Source: Massilia sp. (lineage in GTDB: Bacteria; Pseudomonadota; Gammaproteobacteria; Burkholderiales; Burkholderiaceae_D). From it: DNA of 6,775 nucleotides. The notes beneath the pieces were generated by a model. That model was not told the DNA's origin. It saw only the letters and a list, made by a program, of their open reading frames with translations, and ran no database searches. Position numbers and translations under genes: made by a program. Where the stretch lies: the NCBI GenBank assembly GCA_003520365.1, contig DOUW01000397.1:531-7305 (forward strand). Direction: 5' to 3'. This document shows positions 1-5,607 of this stretch, one piece after another (positions within the stretch are counted from its first letter, which is position 1; every line of letters begins with the position of its first letter).

Positions 1-674
1 CGGCGGGCGAAGCGCTGCCGCTGGCCACGCGCGACGCCTGGCAGGAGGCGACCGGCCTGGCCATGATCGACGGCATCGGCGCCACCGAAATGCTGCACAT
101 CTTTATTTCGGCCGCCGGCGACGCCATCCGGCCCGGCGCCACCGGCAAGCCGGTGCCCGGCTACCGCGCCTGCATCCTCGGCGAGGACGGCGAGCCGCTC
201 GGGCCGGGCGTGATCGGGCGCCTGGCGGTGAAAGGGCCGACCGGTTGCCGCTACCTCGCCGATCCGCGCCAGCGCGACTATGTGCAGGATGGCTGGAACC
301 TTACCGGCGACGCCTACGAAATGGATGGCGACGGTTATTTCTACTATCGTTCGCGCCTCGACGACATGATCATCTCGGCCGGCTACAACATCGCCGGCGT
401 CGAGGTCGAGGAGGCGCTGCTGCGTCATCCGGCAGAGGCCGAATGCGCCGTCATCGGCCGCCCGGACGAGGAGCGCGGGCAGGTGGTCGAGGCCCATGTC
501 GTCGTACGCGGCGGCCACGCGCCGGGCGATGCGCTGGCGGCCGAACTGCAGGCGTTCGCCAAGACCCAGATCGCGCCCTACAAGTATCCGCGCCGGATCG
601 TGTTCCGCGCATCGCTGCCGCGCACCGAAACCGGTAAACTGCAGAGGTTCAAACTACGCGCCGAAGCGCTCTAG
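1..674 (+). CDS. Aryl-CoA ligase, benzoate/2-aminobenzoate-CoA ligase type (C-terminal part, 5' end outside window)
   Basis: This is an adenylate-forming enzyme that would activate an aromatic carboxylate to its CoA thioester using ATP, in the cytoplasm. The reading frame is open from base 3, so about 223 residues are visible, roughly the last 40% of a family normally 520-550 aa long. Family motifs appear in order: GATEMLHIF (the aromatic-acid ligase form of the A5 motif), GWNLTGDAY with its nucleotide-binding Asp, the hinge region SRLDDMIISAGYNIAGVEVE, and near the end TETGKLQRFK, whose Lys (codon 636-638) is the expected catalytic lysine. The GCRYLADPRQ and SAGYNIAG stretches look closer to 2-aminobenzoate-CoA ligases than to classical benzoate-CoA ligases, but the substrate cannot be settled from this fragment. 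The C-terminus looks complete. A MarR regulator follows 6 bases downstream, which fits an aromatic-acid catabolic operon. Confidence 0.9.
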   Translation, partial: AGEALPLATRDAWQEATGLAMIDGIGATEMLHIFISAAGDAIRPGATGKPVPGYRACILGEDGEPLGPGVIGRLAVKGPTGCRYLADPRQRDYVQDGWNLTGDAYEMDGDGYFYYRSRLDDMIISAGYNIAGVEVEEALLRHPAEAECAVIGRPDEERGQVVEAHVVVRGGHAPGDALAAELQAFAKTQIAPYKYPRRIVFRASLPRTETGKLQRFKLRAEAL

Positions 675-680
675 ACCAGG

Positions 681-1190
681 ATGCAGGATTTCGAAGGGGA
701 AGACGACCAGCGCGACGCGCTCGACCTAGCAACGCGCCTGACCGGGGACCACCACCAGTCGCTCAAGCTGTGGCTGCGCATGCTCTCTTGCACCGTGCGC
801 ATCGAGAACGAGATCCGTACGCGCCTGCGCGCCGGTTTCGGCATCACCCTGCCGCGTTTCGACCTGATGGCCCAGCTCGAGCGCCATCCGGACGGCTTGC
901 GCATGGGCGAGCTGTCGCGGCGCATGATGGTCACCGGCGGCAACATCACCGGCATCACCGACCAGCTCGAACGCGAGGGCCTGGTCGCGCGCGTGCCCGA
1001 TCCCCAGGACAAGCGCGCCTTTGCCGTCAGGCTCACCCCGGCCGGCCGCGACGCCTTCGCGGCGATGGCGAAGGTGCACGAAGGCTGGGTCGAGGAATTG
1101 CTGGGGCATGTGCCCGCCGAGGACAAGGAGCGCCTGATCGGGCTCCTGGACGGCATGAAGGCGGGCCTGGACGGGCGGGGCAGGGCCTAG
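681..1190 (+). CDS. MarR-family transcriptional regulator
   Basis: A 169-aa winged-helix regulator of usual MarR length. The N-terminal dimerisation helices cover about residues 25-55. The DNA-binding domain follows: LRMGELSRRMMV (73-84), a recognition helix at about 86-98 (GGNITGITDQLER), and a wing with the family hallmark Asp-Lys-Arg (DPQDKRAFAVRLTPAGR, 107-123). The C-terminal helix is about 124-162. The ATG at 681 lies 6 bases past the ligase stop and in the same frame, with no room for a promoter, so co-transcription is likely. The ribosome-binding signal is poor: the only AGG directly abuts the ATG, suggesting translational coupling to the ligase. MarR proteins beside aryl-CoA ligases often repress the operon and respond to the acid or its CoA thioester (BadR and CouR are examples). 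That role here is inferred from the neighbour. Confidence 0.9.
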   Translation: MQDFEGEDDQRDALDLATRLTGDHHQSLKLWLRMLSCTVRIENEIRTRLRAGFGITLPRFDLMAQLERHPDGLRMGELSRRMMVTGGNITGITDQLEREGLVARVPDPQDKRAFAVRLTPAGRDAFAAMAKVHEGWVEELLGHVPAEDKERLIGLLDGMKAGLDGRGRA

Positions 1191-1192
1191 CC

Positions 1193-1239
1193 GCCGGGCC
1201 GTATGCCGGGCCGTATCTTTGCTGCGGCTGGCTGCGGCT
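1193..1239. repeat. Two short tandem duplications between convergent genes
   Basis: The 48-base gap between the MarR gene and the convergent DedA gene is almost wholly two perfect tandem duplications. GCCGGGCCGTAT occurs twice at 1193-1216. GCTGCGGCT occurs at 1221-1229 and 1231-1239 with a period of 10. The second copy overlaps the DedA stop codon and forms a small palindrome, GCGGC-TTA-GCCGC (1234-1246). No U-tract terminator is visible on either strand. Replication slippage in non-coding DNA is the simplest explanation. Confidence 0.75.
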
Positions 1240-1877
1240 TAGCCGCGCTCGTGCTCCTTGCGTGGCGTGGATGCTTCCTTGGCCGCTGGCTTGTAGGTGA
1301 TCACCCGGTAGATGTACCAGGCCAGCAGGATGCCGAAGATCACTTTCGACACCGGATCGATGTACTTCGAGACTTCCTTGTAATTATCCTCGAGCAGATA
1401 GCCGGCGGCAGTCAGCAGCCCGGTCCAGGCCAGCGAACCGACGCTCGAGTACAGCAAGAACTGGCCGAGCGACATGTTCGACAGGCCCGCCGGGACCGAG
1501 ATCAGTGTGCGCACCGCCGGCACCAGGCGCCCGAACAGCACCGCCTTGCGGCCATGCTTGCGGAAGGCATCGAGCGACTTGTCGATGTCTTCCGAGTTGA
1601 GCGTCAGCCAGCGTGCCTTGCGGTCGGCCAGTTTCCGCAGCCGCTCGCAACCATACACCTTGGCCGCGTAATACCAGGGCAGGGCGCCCACGACCGAGCC
1701 GGCCGTGCCGGCGATCAGCACGCCGACCACGTTCAGGTCGCCGCGCGCGGCAACGAAGCCGGCGAAGGGCATGATCATCTCCGACGGAATCGGCGGAAAG
1801 ATATTTTCGAGCGCCATCAGCGCGAACACGCCGAGGTAGCCGCTTTTCTCGAGAAATTCAGTGATGAATTCGAACAT
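1239..1877 (-). CDS. DedA/VTT-family inner-membrane protein
   Basis: A 212-aa polytopic membrane protein of the DedA (SNARE-associated/VTT domain) family. These proteins act in the inner membrane. Several are flippases for undecaprenyl phosphate or phospholipids, and others affect proton-motive force and drug or pH tolerance. The hallmarks are ALENIFPPIPSEMIMPFAGF near the N-terminus (residues 22-41), a hydrophobic segment at about 48-72, GRLVPAVRTLISVPAG (116-131), and hydrophobic stretches at about 137-162 and 174-194. Arg117 and Arg123 are six residues apart, like the essential arginine pair of E. coli YqjA/YghB. The tail is basic (196-212). The ATG is supported by an AGGA seven bases upstream. 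The gene stands alone and converges on the MarR gene. The exact lipid substrate cannot be told from sequence. Confidence 0.93.
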   Translation of the reverse strand: MFEFITEFLEKSGYLGVFALMALENIFPPIPSEMIMPFAGFVAARGDLNVVGVLIAGTAGSVVGALPWYYAAKVYGCERLRKLADRKARWLTLNSEDIDKSLDAFRKHGRKAVLFGRLVPAVRTLISVPAGLSNMSLGQFLLYSSVGSLAWTGLLTAAGYLLEDNYKEVSKYIDPVSKVIFGILLAWYIYRVITYKPAAKEASTPRKEHERG

Positions 1878-1884
1878 GGGGCCA

Positions 1885-1888
1885 TCCT
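1885..1888 (-). promoter_or_regulatory. Ribosome-binding site of the DedA gene
   Basis: Read on the minus strand this is AGGA, separated by seven bases from the ATG at 1877-1875. It fixes the start, which is the only good one near the N-terminal motif. Just upstream lie two abutting perfect palindromes, CTACCGGTAG (1891-1900) and GTCCGGAC (1900-1907). Palindromes of this size occur by chance in a window this long. Confidence 0.7.
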
Positions 1889-1958
1889 GTCTACCGGTAG
1901 TCCGGACATCGTAACCGGGACGGTGGCGCCTTTATGTTCGGCAGGGCACGCTTGACGC

Positions 1959-1999
1959 TATTTGGTCTGCTATCTGAAGAGTTTATAGGTGACCAAATA
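1959..1999. promoter_or_regulatory. Operator-like 9-bp inverted repeat
   Basis: TATTTGGTC at 1959-1967 is matched by its exact reverse complement GACCAAATA at 1991-1999. The arm centres are 32 bp apart, about three helical turns, which would place both on the same DNA face. The spacer is too long and AT-rich for this to look like a terminator. A binding site for a dimeric regulator controlling the ATP-grasp gene is plausible but inferred. Confidence 0.45.
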
Positions 2000-2022
2000 T
2001 ATTTCCTGTTCAGTTGGATATT

Positions 2023-2050
2023 GGTATTCGTATGGACAAAAGTGAATACC
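2023..2050. promoter_or_regulatory. 7-bp inverted repeat upstream of the ATP-grasp gene
   Basis: GGTATTC (2023-2029) and GAATACC (2044-2050) are exact inverted copies with centres 21 bp apart, two helical turns. Two G-U pairs could extend the stem inward in RNA. It ends 53 bases before the ATP-grasp ATG. A repeat this short can arise by chance in a region of this size, so the regulatory reading is tentative. Confidence 0.3.
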
Positions 2051-2103
2051 TTGGATTAGCATGAATATTTATTAAGAACAGTGCTTTCCGGATCCAGACG
2101 AAA

Positions 2104-3153
2104 ATGAAACGACAAATTGAAATGGCGCAACTACGCCGCCCACCCAACCGCCTGACATCGGCCGAATATGCGATGTACAAGCTGGAAGGCTTATCTTGGG
2201 AAGAGAAATCCACGTTTCTCGGGGCAAATTCCGGTACCGCCATCAATACGAATAATGATCTGCGAGCACAATACCTTACCCTAGATAAACTTATTACCTA
2301 TGGTATTTTGCGGTTTCATCAATTTCCATTTCCGGAAATTAAGGCAATTGGTCACCCAACGCGTAATTTCCCTGGTGCCATTTCTCTGCGCTCGGTGGAC
2401 GAAGTCGCAGCCTATCTCGCGACGCAGGTTGATTTTCCTATTTTCATGAAGCCGATCGCCGGCAATGCCGGCGCCGGCTCGGTCTGGGTCGAGGCTTTCG
2501 AGGATGGCATGCTGCGGCTTCGTAACGGCAAGACGGTGGCGGTCAAGGAGTATTTCGAGCGCTGGCTCGGCAAGGAAGGCATTCTGCTCCAGGTGGCGGC
2601 GCGTCCACACCCGGAGATCGCCCTGCGCTTCGGTCCGCGGCTGGCCACGGCGCGGGTGGTCGTCCTGATGAGCAATAGCGGACCCATCGTGCACCGCGCC
2701 GTGCTGCGCATTCCCGTGGGGCAGAACATGATCGACAACTTCCAGCATGGTGCCTCGGGCAACCTGCTGGGCGCGATCGATATCGACACCGGCATCATCT
2801 CGAACGTAATCGGGAAGAAAAACATGGGACTGGAAACCATCCCCGCGCATCCCGATACCGGCGAGCAGATCATCGGTTGCGCCGTGCCCGACTGGCAGCA
2901 GGCCAAGGAGATGTGCATCGCGGCTGCGCCATTGTTCCCAGGTATCAAATACCAGTCATGGGACATCGCCTTCACGGACCAAGGGCCGCAAACCATGGAG
3001 GTCAATTCCGGCGGCGACGTCGACGTGCTCCAGCTCGCTTCCGGACGCGGCATTGCCGACGCCACCTGGTGGAAACTGATGCGCGAACCGGCACCGCGCA
3101 ATTTCCTGCGCCGTTTGCTGGTTCGCAATGGGCCTTGGAGTCAAGGTTTCTGA
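2104..3153 (+). CDS. ATP-grasp enzyme, sugar-transfer-associated type
   Basis: A 349-aa cytoplasmic protein with an ATP-grasp fold, resembling the sugar-transfer-associated ATP-grasp family (Pfam ATPgrasp_ST). Members are predicted to form a carboxylate-amine or similar bond during cell-surface polysaccharide synthesis; no substrate is known here. Visible parts: a pre-domain (about 20-110); FMKP with ATP-binding Lys116 and the flexible loop GNAGAGSV (114-127); the adenine-side strands LLQVAARPHPEI (161-172); RVVVLMSNSGPIVHRAVLR (184-202); the family-like segment DNFQHGASGNLLGAIDIDTG (211-230); and the metal site WDIAFTDQGPQTMEVNSGGD (286-305), where Asp287, Glu299 and Asn301 are probable ligands. 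The ATG at 2104 lacks a clear Shine-Dalgarno; Met7 is an alternative, and no start exists upstream before a stop at 2062. Bases up to about 2400 are unusually AT-rich, the rest is not. It is monocistronic, ending in a hairpin before a convergent tRNA gene. Confidence 0.82.
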   Translation: MKRQIEMAQLRRPPNRLTSAEYAMYKLEGLSWEEKSTFLGANSGTAINTNNDLRAQYLTLDKLITYGILRFHQFPFPEIKAIGHPTRNFPGAISLRSVDEVAAYLATQVDFPIFMKPIAGNAGAGSVWVEAFEDGMLRLRNGKTVAVKEYFERWLGKEGILLQVAARPHPEIALRFGPRLATARVVVLMSNSGPIVHRAVLRIPVGQNMIDNFQHGASGNLLGAIDIDTGIISNVIGKKNMGLETIPAHPDTGEQIIGCAVPDWQQAKEMCIAAAPLFPGIKYQSWDIAFTDQGPQTMEVNSGGDVDVLQLASGRGIADATWWKLMREPAPRNFLRRLLVRNGPWSQGF

Positions 3154-3165
3154 AGCAGGACTTGG

Positions 3166-3187
3166 CGCCCCGAGGTCGCTCGGGGCG
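3166..3187. terminator. Hairpin after the ATP-grasp gene, possible two-way terminator
   Basis: A perfect 9-bp GC-rich stem, CGCCCCGAG (3166-3174) and CTCGGGGCG (3179-3187), with a four-base loop. It starts 13 bases after the ATP-grasp stop and lies between that gene and the convergent tRNA gene. No T-run follows on either strand, so it is not a canonical intrinsic terminator. It may stabilise the mRNA 3' end or work with Rho. Confidence 0.5.
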
Positions 3188-3241
3188 AAGGGCGTTCGCG
3201 GGAATGTCGTAGGCGCCCAGGGACCGTACCTGAACCGAGGT

Positions 3242-3257
3242 GCCGCCCGGCGGCGGC
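3242..3257 (-). terminator. Small hairpin downstream of the tRNA gene
   Basis: GCCGCC (3242-3247) and GGCGGC (3252-3257) pair around a four-base loop, 18 bases beyond the tRNA CCA end in its direction of transcription. There is no U-tract, so it is at best a weak terminator or a processing stop for the tRNA precursor. Nothing else is recognised between the ATP-grasp stop and the tRNA apart from the hairpin at 3166-3187. Confidence 0.3.
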
Positions 3258-3274
3258 CTGGCAGGAGAAGAGTT

Positions 3275-3349
3275 TGGTCCCCCCGACTGGAATCGAACCA
3301 GTATCCCACGCTTAGGAGGCATGTGCACTATCCATTGTGCTACGGGGAG
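3275..3349 (-). tRNA. tRNA-Arg, anticodon CCU
   Basis: The reverse complement of this 75-base stretch folds as a complete cloverleaf. It has a 7-bp acceptor stem (CTCCCCG with CGGGGGG), TA at positions 8-9, a D-stem GCAC/GTGC with an 8-base loop containing GG, and an anticodon stem CATGC/GCGTG. The seven-base loop CTCCTAA gives anticodon CCT (3316-3314). The variable loop is GGAT, the T-stem ACTGG/CCAGT, the T-loop TTCGATT, then discriminator A and an encoded CCA (3277-3275). Arginine identity elements A20, C35 and A73 are present. It reads the AGG codon, rare in GC-rich genomes. The acceptor stem starts with C1-G72 followed by a U2-G71 wobble, which is unusual. Confidence 0.97.
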
Positions 3350-3360
3350 GACACCTGTGC

Positions 3361-3402
3361 CGCGCAGGGCGGCACCGTGGTTCGGCGAGCGGACCCTGCG
3401 CG
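3361..3402 (-). other. 9-bp inverted repeat in the predicted tRNA 5' leader
   Basis: CGCGCAGGG (3361-3369) and CCCTGCGCG (3394-3402) are exact inverted copies separated by 24 bases. They lie between the predicted tRNA promoter and the tRNA 5' end, so the precursor RNA could form a hairpin just ahead of the RNase P cleavage site. A smaller alternative stem, CCTGC/GCAGG (3395-3409), would compete with it. No function is known. Confidence 0.35.
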
Positions 3403-3431
3403 CGGCAGGCCGGTATCGTGAACCGAACGCA

Positions 3432-3437
3432 ATTATA
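3432..3437 (-). promoter_or_regulatory. Probable -10 box of the tRNA-Arg gene
   Basis: On the minus strand this reads TATAAT, a perfect sigma-70 -10 hexamer, 83 bases upstream of the tRNA 5' end. The -35 is poor: TTCCAA (3462-3457) is the best candidate, with a long spacer of 19. The perfect -10, its orientation and its position before a stable RNA gene make it likely, with a leader of about 75 bases. Confidence 0.55.
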
Positions 3438-3456
3438 GCCGAGGAAAGCGGCATCA

Positions 3457-3487
3457 TTGGAAGTGTATGCGCCGCAGTCGGTACAAT
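3457..3487 (+). promoter_or_regulatory. Probable uup promoter
   Basis: TTGGAA (3457-3462) and TACAAT (3482-3487) resemble -35 and -10 boxes with a 19-base spacer. The TACAAT fits -10 boxes seen in related bacteria and lies 73 bases before the uup start. The -35 positions overlap those of the opposing tRNA promoter, so the two promoters would be back to back and could compete for RNA polymerase. Confidence 0.5.
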
Positions 3488-3512
3488 GGGCGCTTCGTTC
3501 ACTTAATTTTCC

Positions 3513-3546
3513 GCCGCGCCCGGTGTCGACGCGACCTTGGGGCGGC
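3513..3546 (+). promoter_or_regulatory. Hairpin in the uup 5' leader
   Basis: GCCGC-g-CCC (3513-3521) can pair with GGG-GCGGC (3539-3546), giving an 8-bp stem with one bulged base and a 17-base loop. It ends 13 bases before the uup ATG, where a Shine-Dalgarno would be expected and none is evident. It could modulate uup translation, as leader structures do for some ABC-F genes. This is inference, and a GC-rich leader forms stems easily. Confidence 0.3.
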
Positions 3547-3559
3547 CCGCATACAGAAT

Positions 3560-5476
3560 ATGGCTGTCATTTCCCTCACGTCCGCGCAACTTGCGTTCGG
3601 TCACGTCGCGCTGCTCGATCACGCGGATTTTTCCCTCGAAGCCGGCGAACGCGTCGGCTTGATTGGCCGTAACGGCACCGGCAAGTCTTCCCTGCTCAAG
3701 ATTATTTCCGGCCGTTCGAAACTGGACGACGGCCTGCTCGTCATGCAGCAGGGCCTCAAGATCGCCTACGTCGAGCAGGAACCGGTGTTCGACCCGGAGT
3801 CGACCGTGTTCGACGCCGTGGCCGCCGGCATGGGCGAGCAGCAGGCGATGCTGGCCGAGTACGAGGCGCTGACCGGCCAGTTCGGCCAGGGCAATGACGA
3901 GGCGCTGATGGAGCGCATGCACGTGCTGCAGGGCAAGCTCGACGCCACCGATGGCTGGAACCTGGCCAACAAGGTCGACACCACGCTCGACCGCCTGGGC
4001 CTGGCGCGCGAAGCGAAGATGGGCACGCTGTCGGGCGGCATGCAGAAGCGCGTCGCGCTGGCGGTGGCCCTGGTTTCGGCGCCGGACGTGCTGCTGCTCG
4101 ACGAACCGACCAACCACCTCGACTTCAAGTCGATCATGTGGCTGGAAGGCTTGCTGCGCGAGTTCCGCGGCTCGGTGCTGTTCATCACCCACGACCGCAG
4201 CTTCCTCGACAACGTCGCTACCCGCATCATCGAGCTCGACCGCGGCAAGCTCTTGTCCTTCCCGGGTAATTTCTCGACCTACCAGGAGCGCAAGCGCGAA
4301 CTGCTGGCCAACGAAGAAGTCGAGAACGCGAAGTTCGACAAGTTCCTGGCGCAGGAAGAAGTGTGGATCCGCAAGGGCGTGCAGGCGCGCCGTACCCGCG
4401 ACGAAGGCCGGGTTCGGCGCCTGGAGGCGCTGCGCCTGCAACGCCAGGCACGCCGCGAGACGCAAGGCCAGATCAAGCTCGACGTGGCGACCGGCGAGCG
4501 CTCGGGCAAGATCGTCGCGGAACTCGACAACGTGTCGAAGAGCTTCGGCGAGAAAGTCATCATCAGCAACTTCACCGGCACGATCCTGCGTGGCGACAAG
4601 GTCGGCCTGATCGGTCCGAACGGCGCCGGCAAGACCACGCTGCTGAAGATCATCCTGGGCGAGGAAAAGGCCGACAGCGGCACCACCCGCCTCGGCACCA
4701 AACTGAACGTGGCCTACTTCGACCAGATGCGCGCCCAGCTCAACGAGGAAGCCAGCCTGGCCGATACCATCGCGCCGGGCAGCGACTGGGTCGAGATCAA
4801 TGGTCAGCGCAAGCACGTCATGACCTACCTCAGCGACTTCCTGTTCGCGCCCGAGCGCGCCCGCTCGCCGGTCAAGTCGCTCTCCGGCGGCGAACGCAAC
4901 CGCCTGTTGCTGGCGCGCCTGTTCGCCAAGCCGGCCAACTGCCTGGTGCTGGACGAACCGACCAACGACCTCGACATCGACACCCTGGAACTGCTGGAAG
5001 AATTGCTGGAAGACTACAGCGGCACCGTGTTCCTGGTCAGCCACGACCGTACCTTCCTCGATAACGTGGTGACCCAGGTGATCGTCGCCGAAGGGCAGGG
5101 ACTGTGGCGCGAATACGTCGGCGGCTACAGCGACTGGGAGCGCGTCAAGGCGAACGAGCCGAAGCAGGCGCCTGCCGCGTCCAAGGCCGCGCCGGCCAAG
5201 CCTGCCGAGGCCGCAGTCGAGGCGGCTGCGCCGGCCAAGAAGGTGAAGCTCAGCTACAAGGAGCAGCGCGAGCTGGAAGAGCTGCCCAAGCTCATCGCCT
5301 CGCTCGAGGACGAGCAGTCGGCCATCACGGCCCAGCTGAACGCTCCCGACTTCTACAAGACCAATCCGGCCGATGCGCGCCGCATCAACGCCCGCTACAG
5401 CGAGATCGAGGACCAGCTGCTCGAGGCGCTCGAGCGCTGGGAACAGATCGAGGCACGCGCCCGCGGCGACGCCTGA
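3560..5476 (+). CDS. uup: Uup, ABC-F family ATPase
   Basis: A 638-aa soluble protein with two ABC ATPase domains and no membrane segments, close to the 635 aa of E. coli Uup. Domain 1 has Walker A GRNGTGKS (36-43), signature LSGGM (157-161), Walker B VLLLDEP (177-183) and switch His211. An arginine-rich interdomain linker (about 245-305) follows, the region that contacts P-site tRNA in ABC-F proteins. Domain 2 has GPNGAGKT (352-359), LSGGE (441-445), LVLDEP (462-467) and His495. An Ala/Pro/Lys-rich tether (534-562) leads to a C-terminal coiled coil (563-636), which separates Uup from EttA and in E. coli binds branched DNA. Known roles include ribosome-associated functions and suppression of precise transposon excision. 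The frame is open upstream to 3467, but the ATG at 3560 gives the family N-terminus, whereas 3467 lies inside the promoter. Transcription is probably monocistronic and divergent from the tRNA. Confidence 0.95.
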   Translation: MAVISLTSAQLAFGHVALLDHADFSLEAGERVGLIGRNGTGKSSLLKIISGRSKLDDGLLVMQQGLKIAYVEQEPVFDPESTVFDAVAAGMGEQQAMLAEYEALTGQFGQGNDEALMERMHVLQGKLDATDGWNLANKVDTTLDRLGLAREAKMGTLSGGMQKRVALAVALVSAPDVLLLDEPTNHLDFKSIMWLEGLLREFRGSVLFITHDRSFLDNVATRIIELDRGKLLSFPGNFSTYQERKRELLANEEVENAKFDKFLAQEEVWIRKGVQARRTRDEGRVRRLEALRLQRQARRETQGQIKLDVATGERSGKIVAELDNVSKSFGEKVIISNFTGTILRGDKVGLIGPNGAGKTTLLKIILGEEKADSGTTRLGTKLNVAYFDQMRAQLNEEASLADTIAPGSDWVEINGQRKHVMTYLSDFLFAPERARSPVKSLSGGERNRLLLARLFAKPANCLVLDEPTNDLDIDTLELLEELLEDYSGTVFLVSHDRTFLDNVVTQVIVAEGQGLWREYVGGYSDWERVKANEPKQAPAASKAAPAKPAEAAVEAAAPAKKVKLSYKEQRELEELPKLIASLEDEQSAITAQLNAPDFYKTNPADARRINARYSEIEDQLLEALERWEQIEARARGDA

Positions 5477-5492
5477 GCGCGTCATGGTCCGT

Positions 5493-5521
5493 AACGCGGC
5501 CGGGACAACCCCGGTCGCGTT
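5493..5521 (+). terminator. Strong hairpin after uup
   Basis: A 12-bp stem with one G-U pair: AACGCGGCCGGG (5493-5504) with CCCGGTCGCGTT (5510-5521), around the five-base loop ACAAC. It begins 16 bases after the uup stop. No T-run follows, so it is not a textbook intrinsic terminator, but its place fits the uup transcript 3' end. Confidence 0.55.
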
Positions 5522-5607
5522 GATCCAGCACAGATCGAGGCTTGCGGTTTTCGTCAGTATCGGCTTTGGCGTTTCGGATCGCCGCTGCTCCGGTCCGCGC
5601 CGGAACC

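Larger units (their letters stand above)
1878..2103. other. Divergent intergenic region, AT-rich on its right side
   Basis: This 226-base region holds the promoters of both the DedA gene (minus) and the ATP-grasp gene (plus). Up to about 1950 it is GC-rich like the genome. From about 1955 to 2100 it falls to roughly 35% GC (20 of 60 bases at 1981-2040, 23 of 60 at 2041-2100). I find no -35/-10 pair with acceptable spacing on the plus strand: TTGACG at 1952 is followed by TATCTG at 1971, but the spacer is only 13. On the minus strand CATAAA (1936-1931) could be a -10 for the DedA gene, without a good -35. No gene is seen here. Confidence 0.6.

Noticed and set aside
1891..1907. Abutting palindromes CTACCGGTAG and GTCCGGAC before the DedA gene
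   Set aside because: Perfect 8-10 bp palindromes are expected several times by chance in a window of this size, and nothing else marks this as an operator.
1203..1955. Plus-strand open frame of 250 codons across the DedA gene
   Set aside because: It is a shadow of the DedA gene, which has clear family motifs and a good ribosome-binding site on the other strand.
2010..2246. Minus-strand 78-codon frame in the AT-rich region
   Set aside because: It has no recognisable domain or convincing ribosome-binding site and overlaps the start of the ATP-grasp gene. AT-rich DNA alone does not support it.
3467..3559. N-terminal extension of uup by 31 residues from ATG 3467
   Set aside because: The extension is Arg-rich, unlike any Uup N-terminus, and would start upstream of the likely -10 box at 3482-3487.
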